Assembly: GCF_947172395.1 (NCBI RefSeq)
Contig: NC_069105.1
Coordinates: 682,001 to 746,000, forward strand
Origin: Bicyclus anynana
Taxonomy: Eukaryota > Arthropoda > Insecta > Lepidoptera > Nymphalidae
Direction: 5' to 3'
Length of the DNA stretch: 64,000 nucleotides
Shown here piece by piece: positions 1 to 10,989 of this stretch (position 1 is the first letter of the stretch; each line of letters starts with the position of its first letter). The notes beneath the pieces are model-generated. The model saw only the letters and a list, made by a program, of their open reading frames with translations. It was not told where the DNA came from and made no database searches. A program made the translations under genes and the position numbers.

Positions 1-239
1 TGCGCTACTACACTCAACAATATGAAGAGCAGCATTGTTCTGTAAATGTAATGAATGCCATCGAAACTTGTAAAAATATACCAACTCTCGCAACTTAGTT
101 CTTCTACCGTAAATAGTTGTGAGATCCATGTAATAAAAAGTCGGTTACTTTATGCAGTCCGTTGAGATTCAAGTAGAGGAGCTAAAATACTAGGTTTTCT
201 TTCTTCTAACAAATATTCACTACAAACTCAGTGAAGTAC
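1..239. other. AT-rich sequence, nothing recognised
   Basis: No convincing coding exon, RNA gene or known repeat is seen in this left edge of the window. Confidence 0.4.
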
Positions 240-330
240 GAGTACGTTTTTTGATCGACTTCAAAAAAAGGAGGAGGTTCATAATTCAAGTCTGTTTTTT
301 TGTGTGTATGTTACGCGATTAGTCGAAGAC
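240..330. repeat. Short interspersed repeat, copy 1 of 2
   Basis: The stretch CGACTTCAAAAAAAGGAGGAG recurs almost unchanged near 10615, followed by GTTC and a T-rich run in both places. This looks like the conserved end of one interspersed repeat family of unknown class. Confidence 0.4.
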
Positions 331-1097
331 CCTGGACCGATTTGAATATACCTAATTTCAGAAGTCTCGAGGAGGATTTAATCAAATATAGAAGTCTTTA
401 TTGCACACGAGATTAAACTTAAAGTAACAAAAATAAAAAAAAAAAACAGAAAACACAAGGTTGGTCTTATCTAAAAAGGTAGAGCAATTTATACATTAGG
501 TGTATAATTTGCTAGGTAGGGTCACGTAAAGACCCGGTCAACAGTACCGACTTGTATGCGAGTTTTTCTCCATAGTTTCCTGTAGCTACGTTTATTATAA
601 GCAGCTGCGAGGTAATTGCGGCTGTAACAATCGCTATTGTTTTTATCTGCCCTATTGTGTGTTTCATATAGACCTGTGTCTGCGTAAAACACAAAAGTAA
701 TAGTTTTACTTTACTAACGTTACATATGATATTTTGGATTTTCTACAAATTGTCAAATCACCGTAATACGACGTAAGGAAAATATCGTATTGCGATTAGT
801 AACACCAATTATTATTATTAATTATGATAAAACGAAGTCACTTTAACTACTGTCTGTATATAAATAATATAATAATAATGAAACTATTGAGTATATTAAT
901 TGTAGATGAGCCCATGTTGATAAAAAGGGATTCACTCAAGCATAGCGGGGATCGGGGTCAAGTGTAGATGATAGGAATAAAAGAAACTACAATGTTTCCG
1001 CTTTCGGTAGTGAGGAAATACAGATTTTTAAGATGATTTATATTACTTTGGCTCGCGGGAATGGACAGATTATATATTATTCTTATATATATTATTC
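331..1097. other. AT-rich sequence, nothing recognised
   Basis: Long A/T runs and stop codons in all frames. A 60-codon minus-strand ORF at 512..694 has no recognisable motif and is treated as chance. Confidence 0.4.
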
Positions 1098-1285
1098 TGG
1101 CCCTTTAGAATTTAAACTATCGTGGGTGTTATTCATATTAATTTATTATGAAACAAAATGGAGTATGCCCACAATTTGGGCCACGTTAACCAGCTCATGA
1201 TAAGGACCCCGTATGGGTTTAAAATTAGCCGGGCACACTTCATCACGTTAGTTTTAACCATGTTCCACAATAAATGATTTTTTTT
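1098..1285 (-). repeat. Degraded copy of the foldback element
   Basis: The terminus CTTTAGAATTTAAACTATCG, the AT-rich stretch after it, and the blocks CCAGCTCATGA and CCCCGTATGGGTT match the right half of the element at 35738..36090 in inverse orientation. The central part is deleted and bases have drifted, so this is an old relic. Confidence 0.6.
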
Positions 1286-1486
1286 TTCATTGTTTTATTT
1301 TATTTTTTATATTAGGTGGGGGTACTGAACAACAGGAAAGGTATCATCATCATCATGTTCTTCTGTCACACACGAGTACATTCCAAGATCCACTATTGAG
1401 CTCCTCTACTATAATGATAAATAGTCCAAAATTCTAAGACGATAAGACCGTAATAAAAAAAAACAAGAATGTCTGATTAGTTAACA

Positions 1487-1605
1487 ATAGAAGAAGAAGA
1501 AGAAATACACTTTATTGTACACTATAAACAATAATAAACAATAACTTATAATAAGATGTAGAAACTAATGTACAAATGGCGGTCTTATCGCTAAATGGAT
1601 GTGGA
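1487..1605 (-). repeat. Probable LINE 3' tail fragment
   Basis: A run of AGA triplets is followed by AAATACACTTTATTGTACA and then AAATGGCGGTCTTATCGCT. This resembles the 3' end of a lepidopteran LINE read on the minus strand. No coding part remains, so the class is uncertain. Confidence 0.3.
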
Positions 1606-2049
1606 TTAAAGTCTGAAATATTGCAAAGGCTACTTTTAACCACGATATTCCCACGGCAAATGTTATTCCCTTGGGAATATCGTGGTATCTAGAAGTAGGT
1701 GCAGTTGCACTGTACTCTAGTACAGTAAGCTAGATTTAAATATTTAGTAAGAACTTACAATGTATTTTTAAAGGAGAAATTACTACACTATAAAAGTTCA
1801 CTGCACTGTAAAAGTTTGAAGATAAAGACAATGTTCTTGGCTTCTCCTTGTACAATACTGCAGTAGTTTTTCACTAGTCAGAATTAGGTATATGAAAAAA
1901 GGAACATGCGAATGGGAAACAATAAACCATTGTATTGATATGCTTACCATTCATTCGCCAGATGCTGTGATAAGAGTTAATACGTAATCATTTCAAAAAT
2001 TAAAAAAAGAGTTTGTCAGCCTGAGGTTCCTACCATAATTAAGTACGGG
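1606..2049. other. Unique-looking AT-rich sequence
   Basis: No ORF, RNA gene or repeat match within the window is recognised. A short inverted pair, CCACGATATTCCCA and TGGGAATATCGTGG, lies near 1640..1685. Confidence 0.4.
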
Positions 2050-2483
2050 AGGCGATCATGGTCCTATTGGCCTGTAGAACTAAAGGTCCTTATCTTATCA
2101 GCCGATAGACGTCCACTGCTGGACATAGGCCTCTTGCATAGACCTCCTAGCACAACAGTCTCGAGCCGCCAGCTTTCAGCGGCTTCCTGCAATCCGCTTG
2201 ATATCCTCGGTCCACCTAGGGGGTCTAGCAACACTGCGCTTTCCGGTGCGGGGTCACCATTCCAGCACCTTGGGACCCCCAACGTCCGTCGGCTCTTCGA
2301 ACTATGTGGCCTGCCTATTGCCACTTCAGCTTCGCGACTCACTGAGCTATGTCAGTGACTTTGGTTCGTCTGCGGATCTCCTCATTCCTGATTCGATCAC
2401 GCAGAGAAACTTCAAGCTCGCTCCATCGCCCGCTGAGTGACTTTGAGCCTTCTAATAAGGCCCATAGTGAGCGACCAAGTCTA
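2050..2483 (-). mobile_element. RTE-1 LINE 3' fragment
   Basis: On the minus strand this encodes broken pieces of the conserved RTE-1 C-terminus, including SLRDRIRNEEIRRRTKVTDIAQ, with the tail at the low-coordinate end (CAGCCGATAGACGTCCACTG on plus). It is 5'-truncated, ending at GCGACCAAGTCT. At 2484..2515 an AAAT-type microsatellite abuts it. Several frameshifts make it non-functional. Confidence 0.8.
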
Positions 2484-2772
2484 AATAAATAATAAATAAA
2501 TAAATAAATCTTTATTAACCAAAAATAGGTCTTGGACCAAAGTTCACTTATTCCATAAAACATAGGTACTCATATAGATGTAGCAAGGAATCGTAAGGAA
2601 CGTTTTACATCTTTGTTTTCATACACAGCTAGGGTTTAGAATACCTTCCCAACTGTTTCCTAAATCTCATAATTTGGGTATCATGAAAACAAGATGGAAT
2701 TCTCCTCTAGACAATAGTGTACCATTTTAGATCATATCAAAACTTACCAGCAGATGAGATCATTGCCAAAAC

Positions 2773-3057
2773 CTCATCAACAGTAACAACCCATTTTCGG
2801 CTCACTGTTGTGCACGAGTCCCCTCTCAGAATGAGAGGGGTTAGACTAATACCACCACGCCACGACAGACTACACATACGTAAAGAATCAGGAAAATTCC
2901 CAAATACGCAGGTATCTTTACGATGTTTCCTTCACCGTTCGAGACACATGATATTTAATTTCTTAAAATGCAACTGAAAAGTTGGAGGAGCATTCCCCGG
3001 ACCGGATTAAAACCTATGCCCAAATCGAAGGCAAGGGTTATATCCACTGGGCTATCA
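2773..3057 (-). mobile_element. SINE-A copy, diverged
   Basis: The tail half (CGGCTCACTGTTG...GAATGAGAGGGGTTA) and the tRNA-like head (CGGATTAAAACC...CCACTGGGCTATCA) are both present but diverged, with box B damaged. It is an old copy. Confidence 0.7.
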
Positions 3058-3109
3058 AAACAAAACAAGAGTGAATAGGCACCTTCTAGTCAAGCGTGTC
3101 CAACAAAAA

Positions 3110-3420
3110 AAAATTAAAATTCATTTATTTCAAGTAGGCTCAGTTTACAAGCACTTTTGACACGTCAGTTGACTATTTGTAAAGACTCTACCACCGGTTC
3201 GGAAGGCAGGTTCTGCTGAGAAGATACCGGCAAGAAACTCAACAGTTGCTCTTTTGAAAAAGCCATACAGTATTATAATTTACAATTGATAACAATTACT
3301 GTTTACATTTCTTATAGTTTTACTTCCTGTGTGAAGGTGGAAGCTGATCCAACGGCCTCCAAGCATCTTTATCATTAAGTCCCAATCCAAAGTCCCATCT
3401 TAGACTGTATCTACACTTAC
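3110..3420 (-). mobile_element. CR1-like LINE 3' end
   Basis: It matches the copies at 34427..34798 and 38081..38515 from the AAATTCATTTATTTCAAGTAG tail onward. The coding part is truncated within the last codons. Confidence 0.75.
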
Positions 3421-3731
3421 CATCAGGTTAGATCATGGTCAAACGCGCGCATTAAAAAAAAATACGACTATTAAACGCGAAGCTATCTTGATTAAAAAGC
3501 AAAATAACCCTCTCACAGTTTCATCTCCGTATTTAGCATGTTATAAACAGCACACGCGGTTTACGAAACCGCAGAAAGTGCCGTAAAATGATCATTTGTT
3601 ACTGACGAGAGACAAATTGTCGTCGTCGACGCGCGCGGTGGAAAATTTTCAATTTCCGCTGGTATTTGTATAATTTCGAGGCTCTATAATGGACTAAGAG
3701 CTTGTTATAGTCAGACAAACCTCTTATCCAT
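3421..3731. other. No gene recognised
   Basis: Mixed sequence with a GC-richer patch around 3620..3660. No ORF of note. Confidence 0.35.
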
Positions 3732-3902
3732 TCATCATCATTATCATTATTAACCCATATTCGGCTCACTGCTGAGCTCGAGCGGATTGGCAGACTTCAC
3801 ACACGCAGGGAATTAAAAAAATTCTCTGCATGCCCCGGACCGGATTCGAACCTACACCCTCCGGAATCGGAGGCAGAGGTATCCACTGGGCTATCACGGC
3901 TA
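3732..3902 (-). mobile_element. SINE-A copy with internal deletion
   Basis: The tail and tRNA-like head are both present, but GCTGAGCTCGAG jumps directly to CGGATTGGCAG, so the segment between is lost. Box B is intact (GGATTCGAACC on plus). It directly abuts a Hel-A fragment. Confidence 0.8.
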
Positions 3903-4056
3903 TTCGTAGGAATATGGGGATAATATATAGCCTATAACATTTCTCGATAAATGGGCTATCTAACACTGAAAGAATTTTTCAAATCGGACCATAAGTTCCT
4001 GAGATTAGCGCGTGAAAACAAACAAAAACTCTTCAGTTTTATAATATTAGTATAGA
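3901..4056 (-). mobile_element. Hel-A Helitron, 3'-truncated
   Basis: The 5' part (inverse of ATCTATACTAATATTATAA) and the core are present. The hairpin and CTAG end are missing because the SINE-A copy begins there. Confidence 0.7.
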
Positions 4057-4338
4057 TTAAAAAATATATAAAGACTGAAAGTTTCTAAACCTATATGCCC
4101 CTACCATACAGTACCATAAGTACAGTGTTTAATTATGGAGTTTGAAAAGTACGGGTTTCAAAGGTCCAGATAATCTCATTATTAACAACCACTGGCGTGC
4201 ACAAGGTTTTTAACAAGGGGATGCACTATAAGTAAAAATTGGAAAATTCTTTGTTCAACTATGTATTCTTTGGTCCAACATAGGTTTCTATGTAGTCCTT
4301 AGGGTAGGCAAAGCATTTTTGCATATATGAAGTGCACT

Positions 4339-4545
4339 GTTAACAACCAATATTCGGCTCACTGTTGAGCACGAGTTTCCTCTCAGCGTGAGAGGGGTTA
4401 GGCTAATAGTCCACCAAGCTTTTTGGTATTGGCAGACTTCACTAACGTAGAGAATTAAGAAAATTCCCAGGTGGCAGGTTTCCTCGCGATGTTTTTCCTT
4501 TACGCCCTCCGAATCGGAGGCAGAGGTCGCTATTAGGGCTCTAGA
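4339..4545 (-). mobile_element. SINE-A fragment
   Basis: The tail and middle are recognisable (ATTCGGCTCACTGTTGAGC). The head is damaged: part of the promoter box region is lost and only GCCCTCCGAATCGGAGGCAGAGG remains. Confidence 0.7.
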
Positions 4546-4917
4546 TACTCTTTTTATCCAAGAATAAAAAGTAACTAAGAAAATTAATAATAAATTGGTA
4601 TTTTCTTCATCACAGTATGTCTCCACTCACTAAACCCTCAACTTCATGTGAACCCTTGCATGGAGATAATTAAAGTTCTCTTATAAATCATTAACGGAAT
4701 TTCCGAAGGGTTGCTGCAAGGCTAGTAACTGGATATTGATTGATGATTTCTCATAATATGTTGAGGAAAGTGTAAAAAAGTACGCTAACTTAAACGGTTG
4801 AGGGTCTGAACCCTTAAAAACTGGTATCTTCCCAAACCACAGTGGGTGAATGTAACAGGGTCCTAGCCCAACCCTTATCTAAGGAGCCTAGAATGTTGTT
4901 TAATTTAAGTAAGATAG
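4546..4917. other. No gene recognised
   Basis: AT-rich flank of the TIR element. The base before its left end belongs to the target duplication TAAGATAG (4910..4917). Confidence 0.35.
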
Positions 4918-5564
4918 CTCAGACCAATTATAGAAGGACCTGTATCGCACTTATAGTCACGAACAAAATTGTCTGTCCTTTTTTGAGGAAAACGAGCTTA
5001 TATTTTGTATATATCTTATACTAAATTAGCCGTAAATTATTATTATGAGCCGTGATAGCCCAGTGGATATGACCTCTGCCTCCGATTTCGGAGGGTGTGG
5101 GTTCGAATCCGGTCCGGGGCATGCACCTCCAACTTTACAGTTGTGTGCATTTTAAGAAAAATTTATATCACGTTTCTCAATCGGTGACGGAAAACATCGT
5201 GAGGAAACCTGCATACCAGAGAATTTCTTAATTCTCTGCGTGTGTGAAGTCTGCCAATCCAGCGTGCCAGCGTGGTGGACTAATGGCCTAACCCCTCTCA
5301 TTCTGAGAGGAGACTCGAGCTCAGCAGTGAGCCGTATATGGGTTGATAACGACGACTAAATTAGAAGTTTTTGCCCGTTTTTTACACAACTAAATTACAC
5401 AAAAAGGTATTTTTACGGAGCTCTATAACCGACGAACACGATTACAACTATTTAACATCGATTCTATAAAAACAGTTTTTATAATCACATTAGATCGTTG
5501 AACATATACTTTGACAGAAAAGTAACGTCTAGCGAGGCAGGTCCTATACAATAATTGATCTGAG
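4918..5564. mobile_element. Short TIR transposon, split by a SINE
   Basis: The ends are CTCAGACCAATTAT and its near-exact inverse ATAATTGATCTGAG. They are flanked by an 8-bp direct repeat, TAAGATAG, at 4910..4917 and 5565..5572. A second copy at 26224..26525 shares the whole sequence. No transposase is encoded, so it is a non-autonomous (MITE-like) element. The 8-bp duplication is typical of hAT and P superfamilies, and the inverted ends continue imperfectly to about 30 bp. A SINE-A at 5030..5354 interrupts it. Confidence 0.9.
5030..5354 (+). mobile_element. SINE-A copy inside the TIR transposon
   Basis: Full-length: box A TAGCCCAGTGG, box B GGTTCGAATCC, body, and a GATAACGACG tail. The target duplication ACTAAATTAG occurs at 5020..5029 and 5355..5364 and restores the TIR element when one copy is removed. 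The SINE is therefore younger than the transposon. Confidence 0.92.
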
Positions 5565-5572
5565 TAAGATAG

Positions 5573-6140
5573 CGATTAATCGTAGGTAAATAAGGTATTA
5601 TTATATGTATATACCCTCCTATGAGGGGGGAGGCATATTCAATAATGAACAAACCCTCGATAAACAAAGTAGAAAAAAAAACCACCATAGTCGGAACGCC
5701 ATAACTGGCTAACGTATTTATACCTATGTGATGTTATCATAGGCTGATAATTATCAAATTTTCAAATTTTCAGCCTTCATGTATGTCTCATGTATGTAGG
5801 TCTGACTATGACAGGCTATCAGTCCATAATGTTGTGCGGAATAATTAAAATTACTTTGGTACGTGTAAACACTGGATGTATACATTCAACTGGTAATCTC
5901 ACGAAAGTGTGTTTACGTTAATCATTAAATAAATACAATTTTATGTTTCGGTTATATGGACGTGCGAATAAATTTACACAACAAACAAAACACTTTAACT
6001 ATACCTACATCTAAATATTCTTTACGAATGTAAAATATGGAAATTCCGTAGAAAGATATGAAGGGGAATTTAACGATTTAATTTACGATTTAATTCTTAT
6101 TTTTTGAATTTCTACATAAAAAAAAAATCAAAAAAAAAAA
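5573..6140. other. AT-rich sequence, nothing recognised
   Basis: A 67-codon minus-strand ORF at 5485..5688 lies mostly in the TIR element and is not considered a gene. No other signal is seen. Confidence 0.4.
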
Positions 6141-6164
6141 TTTAGTTTACAAGCATTTGAAACG

Positions 6165-6637
6165 TCAGGCCTTCAAACGCCTTCTGTGCAATGCTCCGCC
6201 ACTTTTGACGATTGGCTGCATTTTGAGTACACTCCGCCAAAGATGACTGTGTAGCAGCCTTAACCAAATCCGTCCATCGGGTTGGAGATCGACCTCTGGA
6301 TCTTTTGCCTTGCCTTGCACTACCAACCGTTCTATAGAATCATGATTTCTGGAGATGTGGCCAAAGAACTTTAAGACCCGTAAAAGCACAGTCGACGAAA
6401 GCCTTTCTTTTATCTTTAGTTCATTGAGTATGGAAATGTTGGGTCTGAATGCTGTCCAAGGAATCCTCAACAAACGCCTCCAACACCACATCTCCAGGGC
6501 ATCGATCTTGCGACGGTCTTGTAGACGCAAAGACCACGTTTCTGCACCGTAGAGAAAGATTGGAAAGACAAGACACCTCATAAGTCGAACCTTGGTGGTT
6601 TTGGTGATTCTCCTTCCTTTTATTTCATCATCATCAT
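6165..6637 (-). mobile_element. RTE-2 LINE C-terminal fragment
   Basis: The minus-strand frame contains the YGAETWSL motif followed by WCWRRLLRIPW, typical of the thumb and C-terminal region of RTE-type reverse transcriptases. The catalytic part is missing. The sequence differs clearly from RTE-1, so a second RTE lineage is present. A piece of a CR1-like tail (TTTAGTTTACAAGCATTTGAAACG) lies just before it at 6138..6167. Confidence 0.75.
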
Positions 6638-6725
6638 CATCCATCATCATCATCATATCAGCCGATGGACATCCACTGCAGGACATTGGCCTTTTGTAGG
6701 GACTTTGAAACATCACGACCATCCA
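6638..6725 (-). mobile_element. RTE-1 tail next to RTE-2
   Basis: Only the last coding residues and the CAT/ATG-repeat tail of RTE-1 remain, joined to the RTE-2 fragment. They share one open frame, producing a chimeric 185-codon ORF (6165..6722) that is an artefact of adjacency. Confidence 0.75.
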
Positions 6726-6854
6726 TCAAACACGACAAACCGCTTATTTTTTTTTAAATATCTTATATTATTTTTGACACCTTCAAAGTTAGAGTGAGTA
6801 GATGAAGAAATTCTTTATTGCATTAAAAATAAAATATATATATTGGTACATAAA

Positions 6855-7057
6855 CCCTACTAATATTATAAACGCGAACGTTTGTATGGATGTTAGTTAC
6901 TCTTCAATGCCACAAATACCGATTTGGCTGAAATTTGGAATGTAAATAGATCTTAATCTAGTTTAACACATAAGCTACTTTTCCTAAAAATCCATAATTC
7001 CCAAGGGATTTGTGAAAAACTAAATTACACTCAGACGAAGTTGCGGGCGTCCGCTTG
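6855..7057 (+). mobile_element. Hel-B Helitron
   Basis: It starts at CCTACTAATATTATAAACGC and ends GGGCGTCCGCTTG, a mutated CTAG end. The terminal hairpin is weakened. Confidence 0.7.
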
Positions 7058-7574
7058 TATTATCTAATCTAATCACCTAGCCTCACTTACCCCAAATAAG
7101 ATCTAATCATTGCTTTTAAAAGCCTATTTACTATTAAAAATAACAAAGGTTTTTCTTTGTTTAGACCATTCTAGATATAGACTCGGTAAAGGTCAAAACT
7201 AAAAGCACAAGATTTTACGAGCAAAAATCATAAAATAAAGTTCATACCATCCAAACAACATTAAAACCTGAAATTCGTAAAACCTGCTATTTTAATAAAA
7301 GCTTTAGAAAACCTATTAAAGGGTTTAACGAGATTATGCACAAAAGAATGTTTTCAAGCCAAAGAACCAGTTTTCAAAGTCTTCAACAAAGTAAAAGTAA
7401 TTAATTCATATTAAAAATTGTTTAAAAGCCCCGAAGACTTTTTATGGCTAAGTAGGAATTTGTCAAGAAAAGATTTTTTAACCTAGCCTAAGGATATTAT
7501 CAAACAATAAGTTGAATTATCTTTATTATCGGTGGCGTACTTTTGATTTTCACGCTTAAGGTCTTAAAATTCGT
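7058..7574. other. No gene recognised
   Basis: AT-rich; no repeat shared within the window. Confidence 0.35.
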
Positions 7575-7905
7575 AACACTCCCGATGGTACGCGCGCGCC
7601 GAGAGGATATAGCATTGCCCCGCGTGCACGACTTTACACCCGCGCAGTCCTTCCCCCCCATCGCCCGCATATTGTGGAAGTGTCATCAAAGAACTTGCCA
7701 ATATTGCGGGCCGAGAGGAGACAGCATTGCTTAGCGCGCACGACTTCATATCTGCACAGTCGTTCCCTCTGCCCGTGCGCACGACTTCATACTCGCGCAG
7801 TCCTTCCCCCCGTCGCCCGCATATCATCGGAGTGTCACCAACAATTTGCCAAGCTCATTTCGCTACTAGCGGACCTTTCGAGGTTAGAACCTGCGTTCCC
7901 GTTTC
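7575..7905. repeat. GC-rich repeat, copy 1 of 3, internally duplicated
   Basis: Blocks such as GCGCAGTCCTTCCCCCC, TCGCCCGCATAT and GGAAGTGTCAT recur two or more times inside this copy and again at 55085..55262. An inverse copy is at 57925..58075. High local GC contrasts with the surroundings and creates overlapping spurious ORFs on both strands. Confidence 0.65.
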
Positions 7906-8114
7906 CGAAAGAACACAGGTTATAGTTAGATAAAATATAGCAGGAAAATAATAAATGTAGCCCTATAAACGGCTTTAGAGCAGCATGGCGGGCTTAAGCT
8001 CCATAGAAATATCCTTTTTTCTAAGAAGAGAGGAAATATACTTAACTATTTGGACGACATCAGGATGCATTCTCAAACAACGGACCACATTTTGAAGTTT
8101 TGAAAAGCGACTAA
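7906..8114. other. No gene recognised
   Basis: Short spacer between repeats. Confidence 0.3.
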
Positions 8115-8404
8115 CACGTTAACCCTTGACTACAATTTCACTTAATGGTAAGGGATGATGCAATCGAAGATAGAAATGGGCTAACTTGTTAGGAGGAGGA
8201 ACCACACCCCTTCCGGTTTCTACTCGACATCGCATCGGAACGGTAATTCGCTTGGCGGTACGTCTTTGACGGTAGAGTGGTAACTAACCACAGCCGAAGC
8301 ATCTCACCACCTAGACCTCAACCAATTAAGAAAACCTCAATCGAACCCAGGAGCTCCGTCTGGTAAATCCATCGTGCATACCACTGTGCCACGAAGGCCG
8401 TCAA
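8115..8404 (-). mobile_element. SINE-B copy, diverged
   Basis: The body is recognisable (TTGGCGGTACGTCTTTGAC; AACCAATTAAGAAAA), as is a mutated tRNA-like head ending GAAGGCCGTCAA. Many substitutions indicate an old copy. Confidence 0.75.
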
Positions 8405-8445
8405 AATAGTTACTCGTAAATACCTACATCATATATATATACTTA

Positions 8446-8701
8446 AACAATACACATCACTATCTAGCCCCAAAGTAAGCATACAGAGTAGCTTGTATTT
8501 TGGGTACTAAGATAGTTGATATTATAATATTCATATACATTTATATACTACATATAAATACTTATATAATGTATAAATACACACAGACACTGGAAAACAC
8601 CCATGCTCATCACACAAATATTTTCCAGTTGTGGGAATCGAACCCACGGCCGTGGATGCAGAAATCAGGGTCACTACCCACTGCACTACGCGGCCGTCAA
8701 A
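8446..8701 (-). mobile_element. SINE-D copy
   Basis: The minus strand starts TTGACGGCCGCGTAGTGCAG, with box B GGGTTCGATTCCC, and continues through an AT-rich body to a tail TTACTTTGGGGCTAGAT. A shortened relative is at 47217..47376. Confidence 0.8.
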
Positions 8702-9195
8702 TATATAGGATAAGCTAGGCATCGATTTTACTTGACATAAAAAATCGGCAAGAACGAATGTAAACATGGCACCGATTTATCTCTACACGAAAAAATCTGC
8801 AAGTCTAAGCTGAGCGTCGATAAAAAGACTCGTTTTTGGGACTAAATCAAGCAAATTCATGCTCTCCCGAGGTTTCTTTGTGTGATGTTTTACGGCACTA
8901 CGACGGTTTGTACTTTACCCGGCACGTGCCCGGTCGAACTAATGACGGATAAAAACGTTTTTCCCCGGTTCGAATGGACCTGACAAATTATCTTTTTAGG
9001 GGCCTTTTTCAGCCCACTGCCGGAACCGGTATAAATTAAACAGTTACACCGGATTACAGAGCGCCATGGTAAATTGTTTTTTACTAAGCCTGTATTAAGA
9101 GGAAAGGTATGAACGAAATATAATTTATTTGTTACATTTTAATTAACAATTTCATTTATTTGTTATGTTTTTGGTCCTGCAACAGCTAGATATGC
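8702..9195. other. No gene recognised
   Basis: Moderately GC-balanced sequence with no ORF of note and no internal repeat match. Confidence 0.35.
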
Positions 9196-9507
9196 AATTT
9201 CGAAGGCCACGGTGGATTTACAAGACGGCGGTCCTGGGTTCGATACCCGGCTTGGCCGATTGAGGTTTTCCTAATTGGTCCAGATCTGGCTGATATGGGA
9301 GGCTTTGGCCGTGGCTAATTGCTGCCCTAGCGGCAAAGTCTTGCCGCCCAGCGATTTAGCGTTCCGGTTCTATGTCGTGTAGAAACCACAAGGGGTATGG
9401 ATTTTTATCCTACCCCTTACAAGTTAGCCCGCTTCTATCATAGATTGCATCATCACTTACCATCAGGTGAGATTGCAGTCAAGGGCTTACTGTATAGGAT
9501 AAAAAAA
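9196..9507 (+). mobile_element. SINE-B copy with damaged head
   Basis: Box B (GGGTTCGATACCC) remains, but box A is lost in AAGGCCACGGTGG. The body and tail (CATCACTTACCATCAGGTGAG) are clear. Confidence 0.8.
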
Positions 9508-9603
9508 GATAGGCCATTTTATGAAGTAGTTAATTAGTAGGCTGAAAGTTAGTCAGAACCTCAGAATAGAGTAAAACACCAGAACATGCTCCTGGTAAAG
9601 TCA

Positions 9604-9690
9604 AAATCAAAATTATTTTATTTCAATTAGGCTAAATTTACAAGCACTTTTGAAACGTCATGTAATGGTGACAACTAACTAACTAAAATC
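9604..9690 (-). mobile_element. CR1-like LINE tail fragment
   Basis: Only the 3' tail (ATTTCAATTAGGCTAAATTT...CACTTTTGAAACGTCA) is left. Confidence 0.6.
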
Positions 9691-10609
9691 GAAAACTTAC
9701 AGTTTCAGTTACAAGGTTTTACTAATTATCTATAGCTAAGTATGCGATCGTTTATATAAATTTTCAACGCTATAATAGCTAGACGTACAAAATAAACCAT
9801 TTTTAGAAGGTTGAAAGTTAGTCTCCTAAAATAAGTAAGCACAGTAGCTAAATATAGATTTTAACTGTGGTTTCATAGGTCTAAAATCTATTAATATTTG
9901 GATATTTGAGGATTTAGACTAAATTTATTATTATTATAAAAAAAACTTATTTATGATGTTTTATATGTGTGTTAAATTTGTTTCTTTTTCCTAAGCGCAG
10001 GTCATTTCCCTCTCGCTATCTCTCACGTGAGGCAACTCCAGGGTAAAAGGATACATTTGTACAGTGCAAGATAAATTATAAATATCAACAATAAAGGCTC
10101 AAGAAGGAAAAGAAAAGTGATATATGTACACACAAAGGGTGAGCTTATCCTTATAGTCTAAGAGACAGTCATGACCAGACCTTCCTCATTGTGTAAAAAC
10201 TGAAAGCCTGTCAGACCATGTTTCTGTCAGAATGTAAGAATGGTCCAATAGGACAAATTTAGAAATAAACTTTTATAAGAAAATAAATTAATTCAGACCA
10301 TATAGGAAAACAGAAATTAATATCAAATTTTCCTCTGATGACATATCATACAATATTGAATGTGTTGACAGTTTAACTTTAGGTAGGTATGGTCAGGCAT
10401 TAAAATTGACAATTATTGAAATTGGAAACATCATATTCAAGAAAGAAAATTAAACTTGTTTAACTGACATGAAATCTACAATATCTTCATTTTCTGCCTA
10501 TATATAGATATGGAGCATCCATATCTTGGTTAAGATATGGGGTATCCTTTACTTCAAAAAAAGGTGTATGTACGCATCCTCTTACACATAGGTAAATAAG
10601 TATATTTTT
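9691..10609. other. AT-rich sequence, nothing recognised
   Basis: A 61-codon minus-strand ORF at 10487..10672 runs into the short repeat below and has no motif. Confidence 0.4.
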
Positions 10610-10668
10610 AACCGACTTCAAAAAGGAGGAGGTTCTCAATTCGGTCGGTATTTTTTGTTTTTTATAAA
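10610..10668. repeat. Short interspersed repeat, copy 2 of 2
   Basis: ACCGACTTCAAAAAGGAGGA is followed by GGTTCTCAATTCGGTCGG. Same family and orientation as 240..330. Confidence 0.45.
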
Positions 10669-10855
10669 ACAACTAAAAATATTGACCCTGCCCTGCATAT
10701 GTATTTTTGAAATATGCTTCAACCTCTACTACTACTAAATCGCTTCATAAACTTCAGCTATTATAAAATGATGAAGGTCTGGCGTCTACAGGCTCTCAGT
10801 CTATTATACTACTTACGAAGAATATATTATTTTTGTTTGTACTGATGACATATAT

Positions 10856-10966
10856 GTCTCCGTGAGTGATGGTCGGGATTCCGTGATGGAAACGGTATGA
10901 AATGTGCGCGCTCACAACAGTTGTGCGAGTACTGTGACCTAATTAATGAAATTAATTGAAGATTTT
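10856..10966. repeat. Low-copy repeat, longer copy
   Basis: CTCCGTGAGTGATGGTCGGG through GACCTAATTAATGAAATTAA recurs at 15469..15547. The copy there lacks about 30 bp from the middle. Confidence 0.7.
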
Positions 10967-10989
10967 TTTTATTCAATTACAGGTTAATC

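Noticed and set aside
5030..5110. Functional tRNA gene at SINE heads
   Set aside because: A- and B-box motifs are present, but no complete cloverleaf forms and the same head is attached to a SINE body in some twenty copies.
7543..7933. Overlapping GC-rich ORFs with His/Arg/Cys content
   Set aside because: They lie in three frames on both strands of a repeat that recurs at 55085 and 57925; no conserved protein signal.
8600..8701. tRNA gene on minus strand
   Set aside because: It is the head of SINE-D; the body continues with AT-rich SINE sequence, and acceptor-stem pairing is poor.
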